NCBI RefSeq assembly: GCF_000315425.1
Contig: NZ_JH992924.1
Location: 184,695 to 248,694 of the forward strand
Direction of reading: 5' to 3'
DNA: 64,000 nucleotides
Origin: Massilia timonae CCUG 45783
Lineage (GTDB): Bacteria > Pseudomonadota > Gammaproteobacteria > Burkholderiales > Burkholderiaceae_D
This document shows, piece by piece, positions 55,078-63,693 of the stretch (positions are counted from its first letter, which is position 1; each line of letters begins with the position of its first letter). Position numbers and translations under genes: made by a program. The notes beneath the pieces are model-generated. The model worked only from the letters and a program-made list of their open reading frames with translations. It did not search any database and had not been told where the DNA came from.

Positions 55078-56250
55078 ATGACGCTGCCTTTCCATTCACC
55101 GATCACGTCCGACCTGGTCCATGGCGCCGTCGAACTCGAGCGCACGGAAGCGGGCCTGCTGCCGCACCGCCTGCCCGCATGGGCACGCGCCCAGTGCCAG
55201 GATCCGCAACTGGCGATGGTGGAAGCGCAGCCTTCCGGCGTGCGCGTCGCGCTGCGCACCGCGGCGACGATCGTGGAACTGATTGTCTTGCCGACCAAGC
55301 GCCGCTACGGCGCCATGGCGCCGCGTCCGGACGGCATCTATGACTTGCTCGTCGACGGCCACCTGGCGCAGCAGGCCAGCGCGCCGGGCGGCAAGATCAT
55401 GGACATCGACGTGCTGTCCGGTGCGGCGAAGATGCTGCCGGGCGAACCGCAGCGGCTGCGCTTTGCCGGCCTGCCGCCAGGCGACAAAACGATCGAAATC
55501 TGGCTGCCGCATGACGAGACGACCGAGCTGGTGGCGCTGGATGCGGATGCGCCGGTCGCGCCGCTGGCGGCGTCCGGCAAGCGCCGCTGGCTGCACCATG
55601 GCAGCTCCATCAGCCAGGGCTCGAACGCGACCAACCCGACCGGCATCTGGCCGGCCGTGGCCGCGCGGCTGGCCGGTGTCGACCTGCTCAATCTTGGCCT
55701 GGGCGGCAGCGCATTGCTGGACCCGTTCACGGCGCGCACGATCCGCGACTTGCCGGCCGACGTGATCAGCCTCAAGCTGGGGATCAACCTCGTCAACACG
55801 GACGCGATGCGGCTGCGCGCCTTCGGGCCGGCCGTGCACGGCTTTCTCGATACGATCAGGGAAGGGCATCCAACGACGCCGCTGCTGGTGGTCTCGCCGA
55901 CCTGGTGCCCGATCCATGAGACGACGCCAGGGCCGACCATGTTCGATGGCAAGGCGCTGGAAAAAGGCACGTTGCTGTTCCGGGCGATGGGCAACGACGC
56001 CGAGCGCCGGCAGGGCAAGCTGACCCTGGGCGTGATTCGCGAGCAGTTGCAGAAGATTGTCCAGCAGCGGGCGCCGGCCGATGCGAATATCCATTACCTC
56101 GACGGCAGGGAGCTTTACGGCCTGGAGGACAATGTACGTTATCCTCTGCCCGACGAGCTGCATCCCGAGGCGGAAGCGCATCGCCTGATCGGCGAACGCT
56201 TTTGCGCGCTGGCGTTTCGTGCCGGGGCTTTTTGCGGGGGCGTGGCCTGA
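55078..56250 (+). CDS. SGNH/GDSL-type hydrolase
   Basis: A 390-residue esterase-like protein. An N-terminal beta domain (about 1-165) is followed by an SGNH catalytic domain: the Ser is in LHHGSSISQGSN, Gly in LGLGGSALLD, Asn in LKLGINLVN, and the Asp-x2-His pair in PDELHPEAEAH. The substrate is unknown but could be an acyl or acetyl ester. ATG 55078 is preceded by AAGGAA; the open frame before it includes the promoter region. Confidence 0.85.
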   Translation: MTLPFHSPITSDLVHGAVELERTEAGLLPHRLPAWARAQCQDPQLAMVEAQPSGVRVALRTAATIVELIVLPTKRRYGAMAPRPDGIYDLLVDGHLAQQASAPGGKIMDIDVLSGAAKMLPGEPQRLRFAGLPPGDKTIEIWLPHDETTELVALDADAPVAPLAASGKRRWLHHGSSISQGSNATNPTGIWPAVAARLAGVDLLNLGLGGSALLDPFTARTIRDLPADVISLKLGINLVNTDAMRLRAFGPAVHGFLDTIREGHPTTPLLVVSPTWCPIHETTPGPTMFDGKALEKGTLLFRAMGNDAERRQGKLTLGVIREQLQKIVQQRAPADANIHYLDGRELYGLEDNVRYPLPDELHPEAEAHRLIGERFCALAFRAGAFCGGVA

Positions 56251-56319
56251 GTTTGATTTTTCCCTGCGTTGGCATATACCCTTTCGAGAAACGCTTATCT
56301 CTTGACCTGCGAGACGCCC

Positions 56320-56817
56320 ATGACGCTTGAAACCAGTTCAGACAATCTGATCTCTCTGCTGTCGCTCATGCCGCATCCGGAAGGAGGCCATTTCAAGGAG
56401 ACATACCGAAGTCAACACCGCGTGAACAGGGAAGGGGACGCGGTCAGCCGTTCTGCCTCGACGGCGATCTACTACCTTCTTCGCGGAAGGGAAAGGTCAA
56501 CCTGGCATCGGATCCGGTCGGACGAGATGTGGCATTTTTATGACGGTGTGCCGATTCGGATCTATGTCCTGGAGCCAGGTGGAGGGCTCAGCGTTCTCAG
56601 GCTCGGCAATCCTTTGCGGCATAAGGGCGCGCAGTTCCAGGCGCTGGTTCCGGCCGGGCGCTGGTTCGCGGCGGAATGCGAGGAGCCCGAGGGCTACAGC
56701 CTGGTGGGTTGTACGGTAGCCCCGGGCTTCGAGTTCGAAGAATTCGAGATCGGGGATGAAAGCTTACTCAAGCAGGATTGGCCCGAGCATGCGGAGTTGA
56801 TCGCACGCTTGAGGTAA
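56320..56817 (+). CDS. Cupin DUF985 family protein
   Basis: A 165-residue cupin. The signature HPEGGHFKETYRS near the start, followed by STAIYYLLRGRERSTWHRI, DEMWHFYDGVPI and a C-terminal GCTVAPGFEFEEFEIGD, defines DUF985. The spaced His and Glu residues could hold a metal. The function of the family is not settled. ATG 56320 is chosen because MTLETSSDN begins the conserved region. Confidence 0.9.
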   Translation: MTLETSSDNLISLLSLMPHPEGGHFKETYRSQHRVNREGDAVSRSASTAIYYLLRGRERSTWHRIRSDEMWHFYDGVPIRIYVLEPGGGLSVLRLGNPLRHKGAQFQALVPAGRWFAAECEEPEGYSLVGCTVAPGFEFEEFEIGDESLLKQDWPEHAELIARLR

Positions 56818-56835
56818 TCTTGTGGCCGACGACGC

Positions 56836-57396
56836 ATGAATAATCCGGCACCATTACATGGAATCCAGCGCATGAATAGCGAGTTCATCACTTCTGTGCC
56901 ATGCCTTCACACGGAGCGACTCATGCTGCGTGAATATCGGCGCGAGGATTTTGATGCGTTCGCAGCGCATCTCGCCGACCCCGTCAGCTCGGCCCACCTG
57001 GTCCCGGCTGACCGCCACGCCGCTTGGCGCATCTTCTGTTCACAAGCGGGACTATGGCTCATCCATGGCGCAGGATGGTGGGCTGTCGAGGAAAAGAAGA
57101 CCGGTCGACTCGTCGGAAGTGTCGGCGCGTTCTTCCGCGAGGAATCCACCGTGATGGAGCTTGGCTGGAATACCTATCGTGCCTTTTGGGGCCAGGGATT
57201 CGCGAACGAAGCGGCGGCGGCAGCCTTGAGCCACGCGCTCGAGATCCGACGCGAACCAACAGTGCGGGCGCTCATCGCTTCAGCCAATGCATCGTCGCTG
57301 CGCGTTGCCAAGCGCCTTGGCCTGACGTATGAAGCGGACACCGAGATATACGGCAAGGCGGTCGGGATGTATACGCGTGCCAAGCCTGCGTCCTGA
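56836..57396 (+). CDS. GNAT-family N-acetyltransferase, RimJ-like
   Basis: A 186-residue acetyltransferase_3 type protein: TERLMLREYRREDFDAF at the start, the acetyl-CoA loop FWGQGFANEAAAAALSHA, and the terminal ASANASSLRVAKRLGLTYEA. ATG 56872 (MNSEFITSV) is an alternative start. It may acetylate an amino terminus or a small molecule; the sequence does not decide. It follows the cupin gene by 18 bases. Confidence 0.87.
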   Translation: MNNPAPLHGIQRMNSEFITSVPCLHTERLMLREYRREDFDAFAAHLADPVSSAHLVPADRHAAWRIFCSQAGLWLIHGAGWWAVEEKKTGRLVGSVGAFFREESTVMELGWNTYRAFWGQGFANEAAAAALSHALEIRREPTVRALIASANASSLRVAKRLGLTYEADTEIYGKAVGMYTRAKPAS

Positions 57397-57397
57397 C

Positions 57398-57868
57398 CTA
57401 AGCCCCGCCCTGGTAACCGTTCTGGCGCCAGGCCTCGTACACCACGATCGCCACCGTATTCGACAAATTCAGGCTGCGATTATCGGGCCGCATCGGCAGC
57501 CGGATGCGCTGCTCAGGCGGGAAGGTCTCACGAAACGCCGGCGCCAGGCCGCGCGACTCCGGCCCGAACACGAACACGTCGCCCGGCTGGAAGTGCGCCT
57601 CGGCGAACGGCGACGAGCCATGTGTAGTGAGCGCGAACATGCGCGCCTGATCGGGCTTGACCGTCTCCAGGAAGGCGTCCCAGTCCTTGTGCACCTGCAT
57701 ATTGGCGTATTCGTGGTAATCCAGCCCGGCGCGGCGCATCTTGGCGTCGTCCAGCGGAAAGCCGAGCGGTTCGATCAGGTGCAGCTGGGCGCCGGCGTTG
57801 GCGCACAGGCGGATCACATTGCCGGTATTCGGCGGGATTTCTGGTTCGACCAGGACGACGTGAAACAA
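57398..57868 (-). CDS. trmL: tRNA (cytidine(34)-2'-O)-methyltransferase TrmL
   Basis: A 156-residue SPOUT methyltransferase that methylates the wobble base of tRNA-Leu. The motifs are EPEIPPNTGNVIRLCANAGA, VFGPESRGLAPAF and RPDNRSLNLSNTVAIVVYEAWRQ. TTG 57868 is supported by AGGAG seven bases upstream and gives the usual N-terminus (MFHVVLVEPE). It ends next to the convergent GNAT gene. Confidence 0.93.
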   Translation of the reverse strand: MFHVVLVEPEIPPNTGNVIRLCANAGAQLHLIEPLGFPLDDAKMRRAGLDYHEYANMQVHKDWDAFLETVKPDQARMFALTTHGSSPFAEAHFQPGDVFVFGPESRGLAPAFRETFPPEQRIRLPMRPDNRSLNLSNTVAIVVYEAWRQNGYQGGA

Positions 57869-57890
57869 GGTACTTCTCCTCAGTGATAAT

Positions 57891-58610
57891 TCATGCATGC
57901 GGCGGTGTGCGCGCGAACACGAAGTTCGTGACGCGCGCGGCGCCGGCCCGCTTCAGGACGGTCGCGACTTCATCGAGCGTATGCCCGCTCGACATGACGT
58001 CGTCGACCACGCCCACATGGCGTCCGCGCACGTCGCCCGCGGCGTTCACCCCGAACGCCCCGCGCACATTCTTCTTGCGCTCGCCCGGCGCGGCATTCGA
58101 CTGCGCCGGGGTTTCGCGCACCCGCTGCAAGAGCCGCGGCGCTATGGCTACGCGCAGCGCGCCGGCCAGCGGCCGCGCCACCTCGAGCGCCTGGTTGTAG
58201 CCGCGCTCGACCAGGCGGGCCGGGCCCAGCGGCACCGGGCACAGCACGTCGGGCAACGCTGGCGCCGCACGTGCGACGGCGCCGTGCAGCATGCGCGCCA
58301 TCCACGGCGCCAGCGCCAGCTGGGCCCCGAATTTCAGCTGCAGCACCAGGCTGTCGAGCGGCGCCGCGTAGTCGCAGGCGGCCACGGTGGCGTCGAAAGC
58401 CGGGCTGTCCGCCAGGCAGGCGCCGCAATGCCGGCCCAGGTCGGCGCTGCCTGCCGGATTGGCGCAGCACGGGCAGCGCGTCACGGGCAGGACGTAGGCC
58501 TGCTCGCAAGCCGGGCACACGGCCCGGTCCGAGTAAGCTCCGCACAAGGCGCAGGCGGACGGCAGCATGGCGCCCAGCAGGCGGCCGGGCAGTGCGCGAA
58601 GGTCCAGCAT
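57891..58610 (-). CDS. ComF-family phosphoribosyltransferase-like protein
   Basis: A 239-residue ComF protein: an N-terminal zinc-ribbon-like set (SACALCGAYSDRAVCPACEQ, RCPCCANPAG), the LVLQLKFGAQLALAPWMARM region and a PRTase-type loop VGVVDDVMSSGHTLDEVATV. ComF is linked to DNA uptake or recombination. ATG 58610 is preferred to TTG 58628. It lies 22 bases upstream of trmL and is divergent from the BioC-like gene. Confidence 0.92.
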   Translation of the reverse strand: MLDLRALPGRLLGAMLPSACALCGAYSDRAVCPACEQAYVLPVTRCPCCANPAGSADLGRHCGACLADSPAFDATVAACDYAAPLDSLVLQLKFGAQLALAPWMARMLHGAVARAAPALPDVLCPVPLGPARLVERGYNQALEVARPLAGALRVAIAPRLLQRVRETPAQSNAAPGERKKNVRGAFGVNAAGDVRGRHVGVVDDVMSSGHTLDEVATVLKRAGAARVTNFVFARTPPHA

Positions 58611-58670
58611 CGGCTCGACTTCCCACAACCGGTTAAACTGCCAACATTATCTCATCTCGACTTGCATCCC

Positions 58671-59588
58671 ATGGCTTCTCCTCAATCCCCGTCCAGGCTG
58701 AGCGCCCCGATCGACCTGCCCCGCGTGCGCGAGCTGTTCGCGCGTCCCGCACGCATCGCGCCATCGGATTTCCTGCGCCGCGAGATCGCCGAACGCATGC
58801 ACGAGCGCCTGAGCCTGGTGAAAATCGTTCCCAGGCAGGTGCTGGATGCCGGGTGCGGCGCCGGCGCCGACCTGGGCTTGTTGCAGAAAACCTATCCGGC
58901 CGCGCAGATCCTGGGCCTCGACGGGGCGGGGGCCATGGCGCGCGCGGCCAGGGGGCCGGTAGCGCAGGGCGGCGCGCTGAACCAGCTGCTGACCCGCCTG
59001 ATGCCGGCCAAGGCCGGCGTCGACGTGCTGTGCGGCGACTATGGCAACCTGCCGTTCGGACCGAACTCGCTCGACCTGCTGTGGTCGAACCTGGCGCTGC
59101 ATTGGCACCCGCTGCCCGATCGCGTGTTCGCCGAGTGGCGCCGCGTGCTGCGGGTCGAAGGGCTGCTGATGTTTTCCTGCTTCGGCCCGGATACCTTCAC
59201 CGAGCTGCGCGCCGCTTTCGCCGCGCTCGACGCCTATCCGCACACCTTGCCCTTCGTCGACATGCACGATTTCGGCGACCAGCTGGTCGCGGCCGGTTTC
59301 TCGACGCCCGTGATGGACATGGAACGCATCACGGTCACCTACGACACGCCGCAGGCGCTGCTGGCCGACGTGCGGGCGCTGGGCGGTAACCCGCTGGAAT
59401 CGCGCCGCCGCGGCCTGATCGGCCGCGCGGCCTGGCAGCGCCTGCTCGACGCCCTCGAGGCGCAACGCCGCCCGGACGGCAAGCTGGGCCTGACCTTCGA
59501 AGTCATCTACGGCCACGCCTTCCGCCCTGCGCCGCGCACCACCGCCTCGGGTGAATCCATCGTGCGCTTCCAGCCCCGCAAGCCCTGA
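58671..59588 (+). CDS. SAM-dependent methyltransferase, BioC-like
   Basis: A 305-residue class I methyltransferase. The N-terminus (RVRELFARPARIAPSDFLRR, then EIAERMHERLSLVKI) and motif I (VLDAGCGAGADLGLL), GDYGNLPFGPNSLDLLWSNL, and LHWHPLPDRVFAEWRRVL match Burkholderiales proteins annotated as malonyl-ACP O-methyltransferase (biotin synthesis, BioC). The assignment as BioC is likely but not certain without the rest of the pathway. Confidence 0.8.
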   Translation: MASPQSPSRLSAPIDLPRVRELFARPARIAPSDFLRREIAERMHERLSLVKIVPRQVLDAGCGAGADLGLLQKTYPAAQILGLDGAGAMARAARGPVAQGGALNQLLTRLMPAKAGVDVLCGDYGNLPFGPNSLDLLWSNLALHWHPLPDRVFAEWRRVLRVEGLLMFSCFGPDTFTELRAAFAALDAYPHTLPFVDMHDFGDQLVAAGFSTPVMDMERITVTYDTPQALLADVRALGGNPLESRRRGLIGRAAWQRLLDALEAQRRPDGKLGLTFEVIYGHAFRPAPRTTASGESIVRFQPRKP

Positions 59589-59631
59589 TATCCGCCTCGC
59601 ATGGCATATCTGATAAGACGGCCGATTTTCC

Positions 59632-59661
59632 TTGAATAAAAATTAGTGCTTTAGATATAAT
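59632..59661 (+). promoter_or_regulatory. Sigma-70 promoter of the cytochrome oxidase operon
   Basis: TTGAAT (59632-59637) and TATAAT (59656-59661) are 18 bases apart, a good sigma-70 pattern in an AT-rich patch. Transcription would start near 59668, leaving a leader of about 270 bases before coxB. Confidence 0.65.
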
Positions 59662-59667
59662 CAATTG

Positions 59668-59937
59668 CTATTTTTTCCGTCCGGCCAATAGAATCGCTTA
59701 AAAAAGCGGCAGATTTGGACGAAAAGTAGAAAAAGAATTGCAGCAGTCGCAGAGTCGCCCGGTCCTGGCAGCAACGTATTGCCAGGTGGGCGAGATGGTT
59801 TCCCACCATTCCGCAGCGCAATTTCGCGGGACGACCCGGCAAGCCCTCTGCGATCAGTAGGAGCGGGCACGGTTCGTTCACGAAATTGCTGGGCCCGTTT
59901 AAAAATATTCTTATTTTTAGGGTGGTTGGGGACATAC
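59668..59937 (+). promoter_or_regulatory. Long structured 5' leader of coxB
   Basis: No gene is supported here on either strand. Several inverted repeats can be read: CGTCC (59678-59682) with GGACG (59717-59721) enclosing CGCTT/AAGCG, and a perfect CCTGGCA (59764-59770) with TGCCAGG (59780-59786). Further ATGG/CCAT pairing follows. These could fold in the mRNA; a regulatory role is inference. Confidence 0.45.
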
Positions 59938-61134
59938 ATGACATATGCAACGCGACTTCAGGCCGTGCTGTACGGCCTTGCCGTACTCGCAGCAGCCGGC
60001 GCCACGCCAGCCCTGGCGCAGCAACAGCCGCTCACGGGCCGGCCTCTCGAGCACCAGCTCAATATGCAGGCCCCCGTCACCGCCGTCGGCGCCGACATCT
60101 ATTCCCTGCACAACTGGATGATGATCGTCTGCCTGGTGATCTTCCTCGGCGTGTTCGGCGTCATGTTCTATTCGGTGTTCAAGCACCGCAAATCCCTCGG
60201 CCACAAGCCCGCCACCTTCCACGAATCCACCGCCGTCGAGATCGCTTGGACGATCGTCCCGTTCCTGATCGTCATCGGCATGGCGCTGCCCGCGACCAAG
60301 ACCGTGGTCGCCCTGAAGGACACCTCGAATGCCGACCTCACCATCAAGGCCACCGGCATGCAGTGGAAGTGGGGGTACGACTACCTGAAAGGCGAGGGCG
60401 AAGGCATCTCCTTCCTGTCGAACCTGGCCACGCCGCGCTCGCAGATCGGCGAGCCGGGCGTCAAGCCCACCGAAGCGCGCACCGAAAACTACCTGCTCGA
60501 GGTCGACAACGAGATGGTGGTCCCGGTGAACAAGAAAATCCGCATGGTGTTCACCGCCAACGACGTGATTCACGCCTGGACGATTCCGGCGTTCGCGATC
60601 AAGCAGGACGCCATCCCCGGTTTCGTGCGCGACGGCTGGTTCCGCGCCGAGAAGACCGGCGTCTACCGCGGCAATTGCGTCGAGCTGTGCGGCAAGGACC
60701 ACGCCTTCATGCCGATCGTGGTGCGCGTGGTGACCGACGCCGAGTACACCGCTTGGGTCGAGGGCAAGAAGAAGGAAATGGCGGCGCTGGCCGACGATCC
60801 GACCAAGACCTGGACCATCGACGAGCTCAAGACCCGCGGCGAGCAGGTCTATGCCGCCAACTGCGTGGCCTGCCACCAGGCCAACGGCAAGGGCGTGCCC
60901 GCCGCCTTCGCGGCGCTGGACGGTTCGCCGAACGTGCTGGGCGACAAGAAGCACCAGATCGACATCCTGCTCAATGGCCAGAAGAGCGGCAAGTTCCCGA
61001 CCGAGATGCCGGCCTGGAAACAGTTGTCCGATACCGAGATCGCCGCCGTGATCACCTATACCCGCAATACCTGGTCGAACAAGGCTGCGGAAAATATCGT
61101 TCAACCGGCCGAAGTCCTGGCCGCACGCAAATAA
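59938..61134 (+). CDS. coxB: Cytochrome c oxidase subunit II with fused cytochrome c domain
   Basis: A 398-residue subunit II of an aa3-type oxidase. Signal peptide (about 1-27), two membrane helices (MMIVCLVIFLGVFGVMFYSV and IAWTIVPFLIVIGMALPATK), then the CuA domain: CVELCGKDHAFM with Cys247 and Cys251. A C-terminal cytochrome c domain carries the haem motif CVACH (Cys309). ATG 59938 gives the signal peptide. It is the first gene of the oxidase operon, and accepts electrons from cytochrome c. Confidence 0.95.
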   Translation: MTYATRLQAVLYGLAVLAAAGATPALAQQQPLTGRPLEHQLNMQAPVTAVGADIYSLHNWMMIVCLVIFLGVFGVMFYSVFKHRKSLGHKPATFHESTAVEIAWTIVPFLIVIGMALPATKTVVALKDTSNADLTIKATGMQWKWGYDYLKGEGEGISFLSNLATPRSQIGEPGVKPTEARTENYLLEVDNEMVVPVNKKIRMVFTANDVIHAWTIPAFAIKQDAIPGFVRDGWFRAEKTGVYRGNCVELCGKDHAFMPIVVRVVTDAEYTAWVEGKKKEMAALADDPTKTWTIDELKTRGEQVYAANCVACHQANGKGVPAAFAALDGSPNVLGDKKHQIDILLNGQKSGKFPTEMPAWKQLSDTEIAAVITYTRNTWSNKAAENIVQPAEVLAARK

Positions 61135-61149
61135 TGCAGGGGTAACGAC

Positions 61150-62763
61150 ATGAGCACCACGACGATCGACCACGGCCACGATCACTCACACGGCCACGAC
61201 CACGCCCACGACGAACACCACGAGCATCCACACGGCTGGCGCCGCTGGCTGTTCGCCACCAACCACAAGGACATCGGCACCCTCTATCTCTGGTTCTCGT
61301 TCGTCATGCTGCTCTCGGGCGGCGTGCTGGCGCTGATGATCCGCGCCGAGCTGTTCCAGCCCGGCCTGCAATTCGTGCGTCCCGAATTCTTCAACCAGCT
61401 CACCACCATGCACGGCCTGGTGATGGTGTTCGGCGCGATCATGCCGGCCTTCGTCGGCTTCGCCAACTGGATGCTGCCGCTGCAGGTGGGCGCCTCGGAC
61501 ATGGCGTTCGCGCGCATGAACAACTTCTCGTTCTGGCTGCTGCCGCCGGCCGCGCTGCTGCTGGCCGGTTCCTTCCTGGTGCCGGGCGGGGCGACTGCGG
61601 CGGGTTGGACTTTATATGCGCCGCTGTCGACCCAGATGGGCATCGGCATGGACATGGCGATCTTTGCCATGCACATCATGGGCGCCTCGTCGATCATGGG
61701 CTCGATTAACATCATCGTCACCATCCTGAACATGCGCGCGCCGGGCATGACCCTCATGAAGATGCCGATGTTCTGCTGGACCTGGCTGATCACCGCCTAC
61801 CTGCTCATCGCCGTGATGCCGGTGCTCGCCGGCGCCATCACCATGACCCTGACCGACCGCCACTTCGGCACCTCGTTCTTCAACGCAGCCGGCGGCGGCG
61901 ACCCGGTCATGTACCAGCACATCTTCTGGTTCTTCGGCCACCCCGAGGTCTACATCATGATCCTGCCGGCCTTCGGCATCGTCTCGCAGATCATCCCGGC
62001 CTTCGCCAGGAAGCCCCTGTTCGGCTATGCCTCGATGGTGTACGCCACCGCCTCGATCGCCATCCTGTCGTTCGTGGTCTGGGCCCACCACATGTTCACC
62101 ACCGGCATGCCGGTGACCTCGCAACTGTTCTTCATGTACGCCACCATGCTGATCGCGGTGCCGACCGGCGTGAAGGTGTTCAACTGGGTCGCCACCATGT
62201 GGAAGGGCTCGATGACCTTCGAGACCCCGATGCTGTTCGCGGTCGGCTTCATCTTCGTGTTCACCATGGGCGGCTTCACCGGCCTGATCCTGGCTGTGAC
62301 CCCGATCGACATCCAGGTGCACGACACCTATTACGTGGTGGCCCACTTCCACTACGTGCTGGTGGCCGGCTCGCTGTTCGCGCTGTTCGCCGGCTTCTAT
62401 TACTGGGCGCCGAAATGGACCGGCCATATGTATCCCGAAGGCCGCGGCAAGATCCACTTCTGGCTCTCGCTCATCACCTTCAACATCACTTTCTTCCCGA
62501 TGCACTTCCTGGGGCTGGCCGGCATGCCGCGCCGCTACGCCGACTACGCGGTGCAGTTCACCGACTTCAACATGATCGTGTCGATCGGCGCCTTCGGCTT
62601 CGGTTTCAGCCAGGTGTACTTCCTGTTCGCGGTGGTGCTGCCGACCATCCGCGGCGGCGCCAAGGCGCCGGCCAAGCCGTGGGAAGGCGCGGAAGGCCTG
62701 GAGTGGACGGTGCCGAGCCCGGCGCCGTTCCACACCTTCGAACACCCGCCGCTGGTGAAGTGA
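61150..62763 (+). CDS. ctaD: Cytochrome c oxidase subunit I
   Basis: A 537-residue haem-copper oxidase subunit I with about 12 membrane helices. A His-rich N-terminus ([20 protein letters not shown]) precedes the core. The low-spin haem region is [19 protein letters not shown], CuB/Tyr crosslink region [18 protein letters not shown], the CuB histidines [12 protein letters not shown] and the haem ligands [12 protein letters not shown]. Its last base is shared with the ATG of the next small gene (TGATGA). Confidence 0.96.
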   Translation: MSTTTIDHGHDHSHGHDHAHDEHHEHPHGWRRWLFATNHKDIGTLYLWFSFVMLLSGGVLALMIRAELFQPGLQFVRPEFFNQLTTMHGLVMVFGAIMPAFVGFANWMLPLQVGASDMAFARMNNFSFWLLPPAALLLAGSFLVPGGATAAGWTLYAPLSTQMGIGMDMAIFAMHIMGASSIMGSINIIVTILNMRAPGMTLMKMPMFCWTWLITAYLLIAVMPVLAGAITMTLTDRHFGTSFFNAAGGGDPVMYQHIFWFFGHPEVYIMILPAFGIVSQIIPAFARKPLFGYASMVYATASIAILSFVVWAHHMFTTGMPVTSQLFFMYATMLIAVPTGVKVFNWVATMWKGSMTFETPMLFAVGFIFVFTMGGFTGLILAVTPIDIQVHDTYYVVAHFHYVLVAGSLFALFAGFYYWAPKWTGHMYPEGRGKIHFWLSLITFNITFFPMHFLGLAGMPRRYADYAVQFTDFNMIVSIGAFGFGFSQVYFLFAVVLPTIRGGAKAPAKPWEGAEGLEWTVPSPAPFHTFEHPPLVK

Positions 62764-62867
62764 TGAGCCCGCGTAAACCGAACAATCTGCGCACCGCCCT
62801 GTGGGTGGGCGGCCTGGCGCTGTTCTTCTTCGCCAGCGTGTTCGTCAAGTTCACGCTGCTGAGCTGA
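62763..62867 (+). CDS. Cytochrome oxidase small assembly protein
   Basis: A 34-residue single-helix membrane protein, [20 protein letters not shown] followed by FFFASVFVKFTLLS. It is typical of the tiny protein found between ctaD and ctaG in Burkholderiales. Its ATG overlaps the ctaD stop, so translation is coupled. Confidence 0.85.
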   Translation: MSPRKPNNLRTALWVGGLALFFFASVFVKFTLLS

Positions 62868-62881
62868 TCCGGGAGGCGCGC

Positions 62882-63457
62882 ATGAACAGCAAGCTCCTGC
62901 GCCTGAACCGCACCACGCTCGGCAAGCTGGTGGTGGTGGCGATCGCGATGTTCGGCTTCGGCTATGCGCTGGTGCCGGTGTATCGCCAGATCTGCGAGGT
63001 GCTCGGCATTAACGTGCTGACCCAGAAGGGCGAGTTCGTGGCGGCGCCGACCAATACCCAGGTCGATACATCGCGCACCATCACGATCGAGCTGGACGGC
63101 AATTCGCAGGGGCCGTGGCGCTTCCGCCCGACCACGCGCAGCATCGACGTGCACCCGGGCGAGCTGGCCACCGTCATGTACGAGGTGGTCAACACCCAGG
63201 GCAGGGCGGTCAAGGCCCAGGCGATCCCGAGCTATGCGCCGCAGTCGGCCACGCCGCACTTCATGAAGGTCGATTGCTTCTGCTTCCAGGAGCAGACGCT
63301 TGCGGCGAACGAGGCGCGCCAGATGCCGGTGGTGTTCTTCATCGATCCCAAGCTGCCGCGCGAAGTGAAGAACATCACGCTGTCGTACACCTTCTTCGAG
63401 ATCGGCGGCGCGTTCAAGGCGGCGGCGGCGCCGGCGAAATCGGCGAAGAATGGATAA
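62882..63457 (+). CDS. ctaG: Cytochrome c oxidase assembly protein CtaG (Cox11)
   Basis: A 191-residue membrane-anchored copper chaperone that delivers copper to the CuB site of subunit I. One N-terminal helix (TLGKLVVVAIAMFGFGYALV) is followed by a periplasmic domain with the copper-binding CFCFQEQTL motif and PVVFFIDPKLP. GGGAGG lies just upstream of ATG 62882. The end overlaps the DUF2970 gene by eight bases. Confidence 0.94.
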   Translation: MNSKLLRLNRTTLGKLVVVAIAMFGFGYALVPVYRQICEVLGINVLTQKGEFVAAPTNTQVDTSRTITIELDGNSQGPWRFRPTTRSIDVHPGELATVMYEVVNTQGRAVKAQAIPSYAPQSATPHFMKVDCFCFQEQTLAANEARQMPVVFFIDPKLPREVKNITLSYTFFEIGGAFKAAAAPAKSAKNG

Positions 63458-63659
63458 GCCACACGAGCGCAAGGCGAATTTTCTCGCCACCATGAAGGCC
63501 GTGTTCTGGTCCTTCTTCGGCGTACGCAAGCGCAAGGATTACGAGAGCGATGCCGCCAACCTGAACCCGATCCACGTGATCGTCGCCGGGTTGATCGGGG
63601 TCGCGATCTTCATCGGACTGATCATGCTGGCGGTGCGGTTCGCAGTGTCGGCAACGTAG
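63450..63659 (+). CDS. DUF2970 family membrane protein
   Basis: A 69-residue protein with the DUF2970 pattern: MKAVFWSFFGVRKRKDYESD near the N-terminus, NPIHVIVAGLIGVAIFIGLI as one membrane helix. It is normally found in this place between ctaG and ctaE and probably assists the oxidase complex. It overlaps ctaG. Confidence 0.9.
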   Translation: MDKPHERKANFLATMKAVFWSFFGVRKRKDYESDAANLNPIHVIVAGLIGVAIFIGLIMLAVRFAVSAT

Positions 63660-63693
63660 ACGCAACAACAATAGCATCACAGAGGAGATAAAC

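Noticed and set aside
59651..59950. Minus-strand ORFs in the coxB leader
   Set aside because: No Shine-Dalgarno site, no recognisable product, and the region carries a promoter and leader for the opposite strand.
61612..62745. A His/Asp/Glu-rich minus-strand frame of 377 codons
   Set aside because: It is antisense to ctaD, and its composition reflects the complement of hydrophobic codons.
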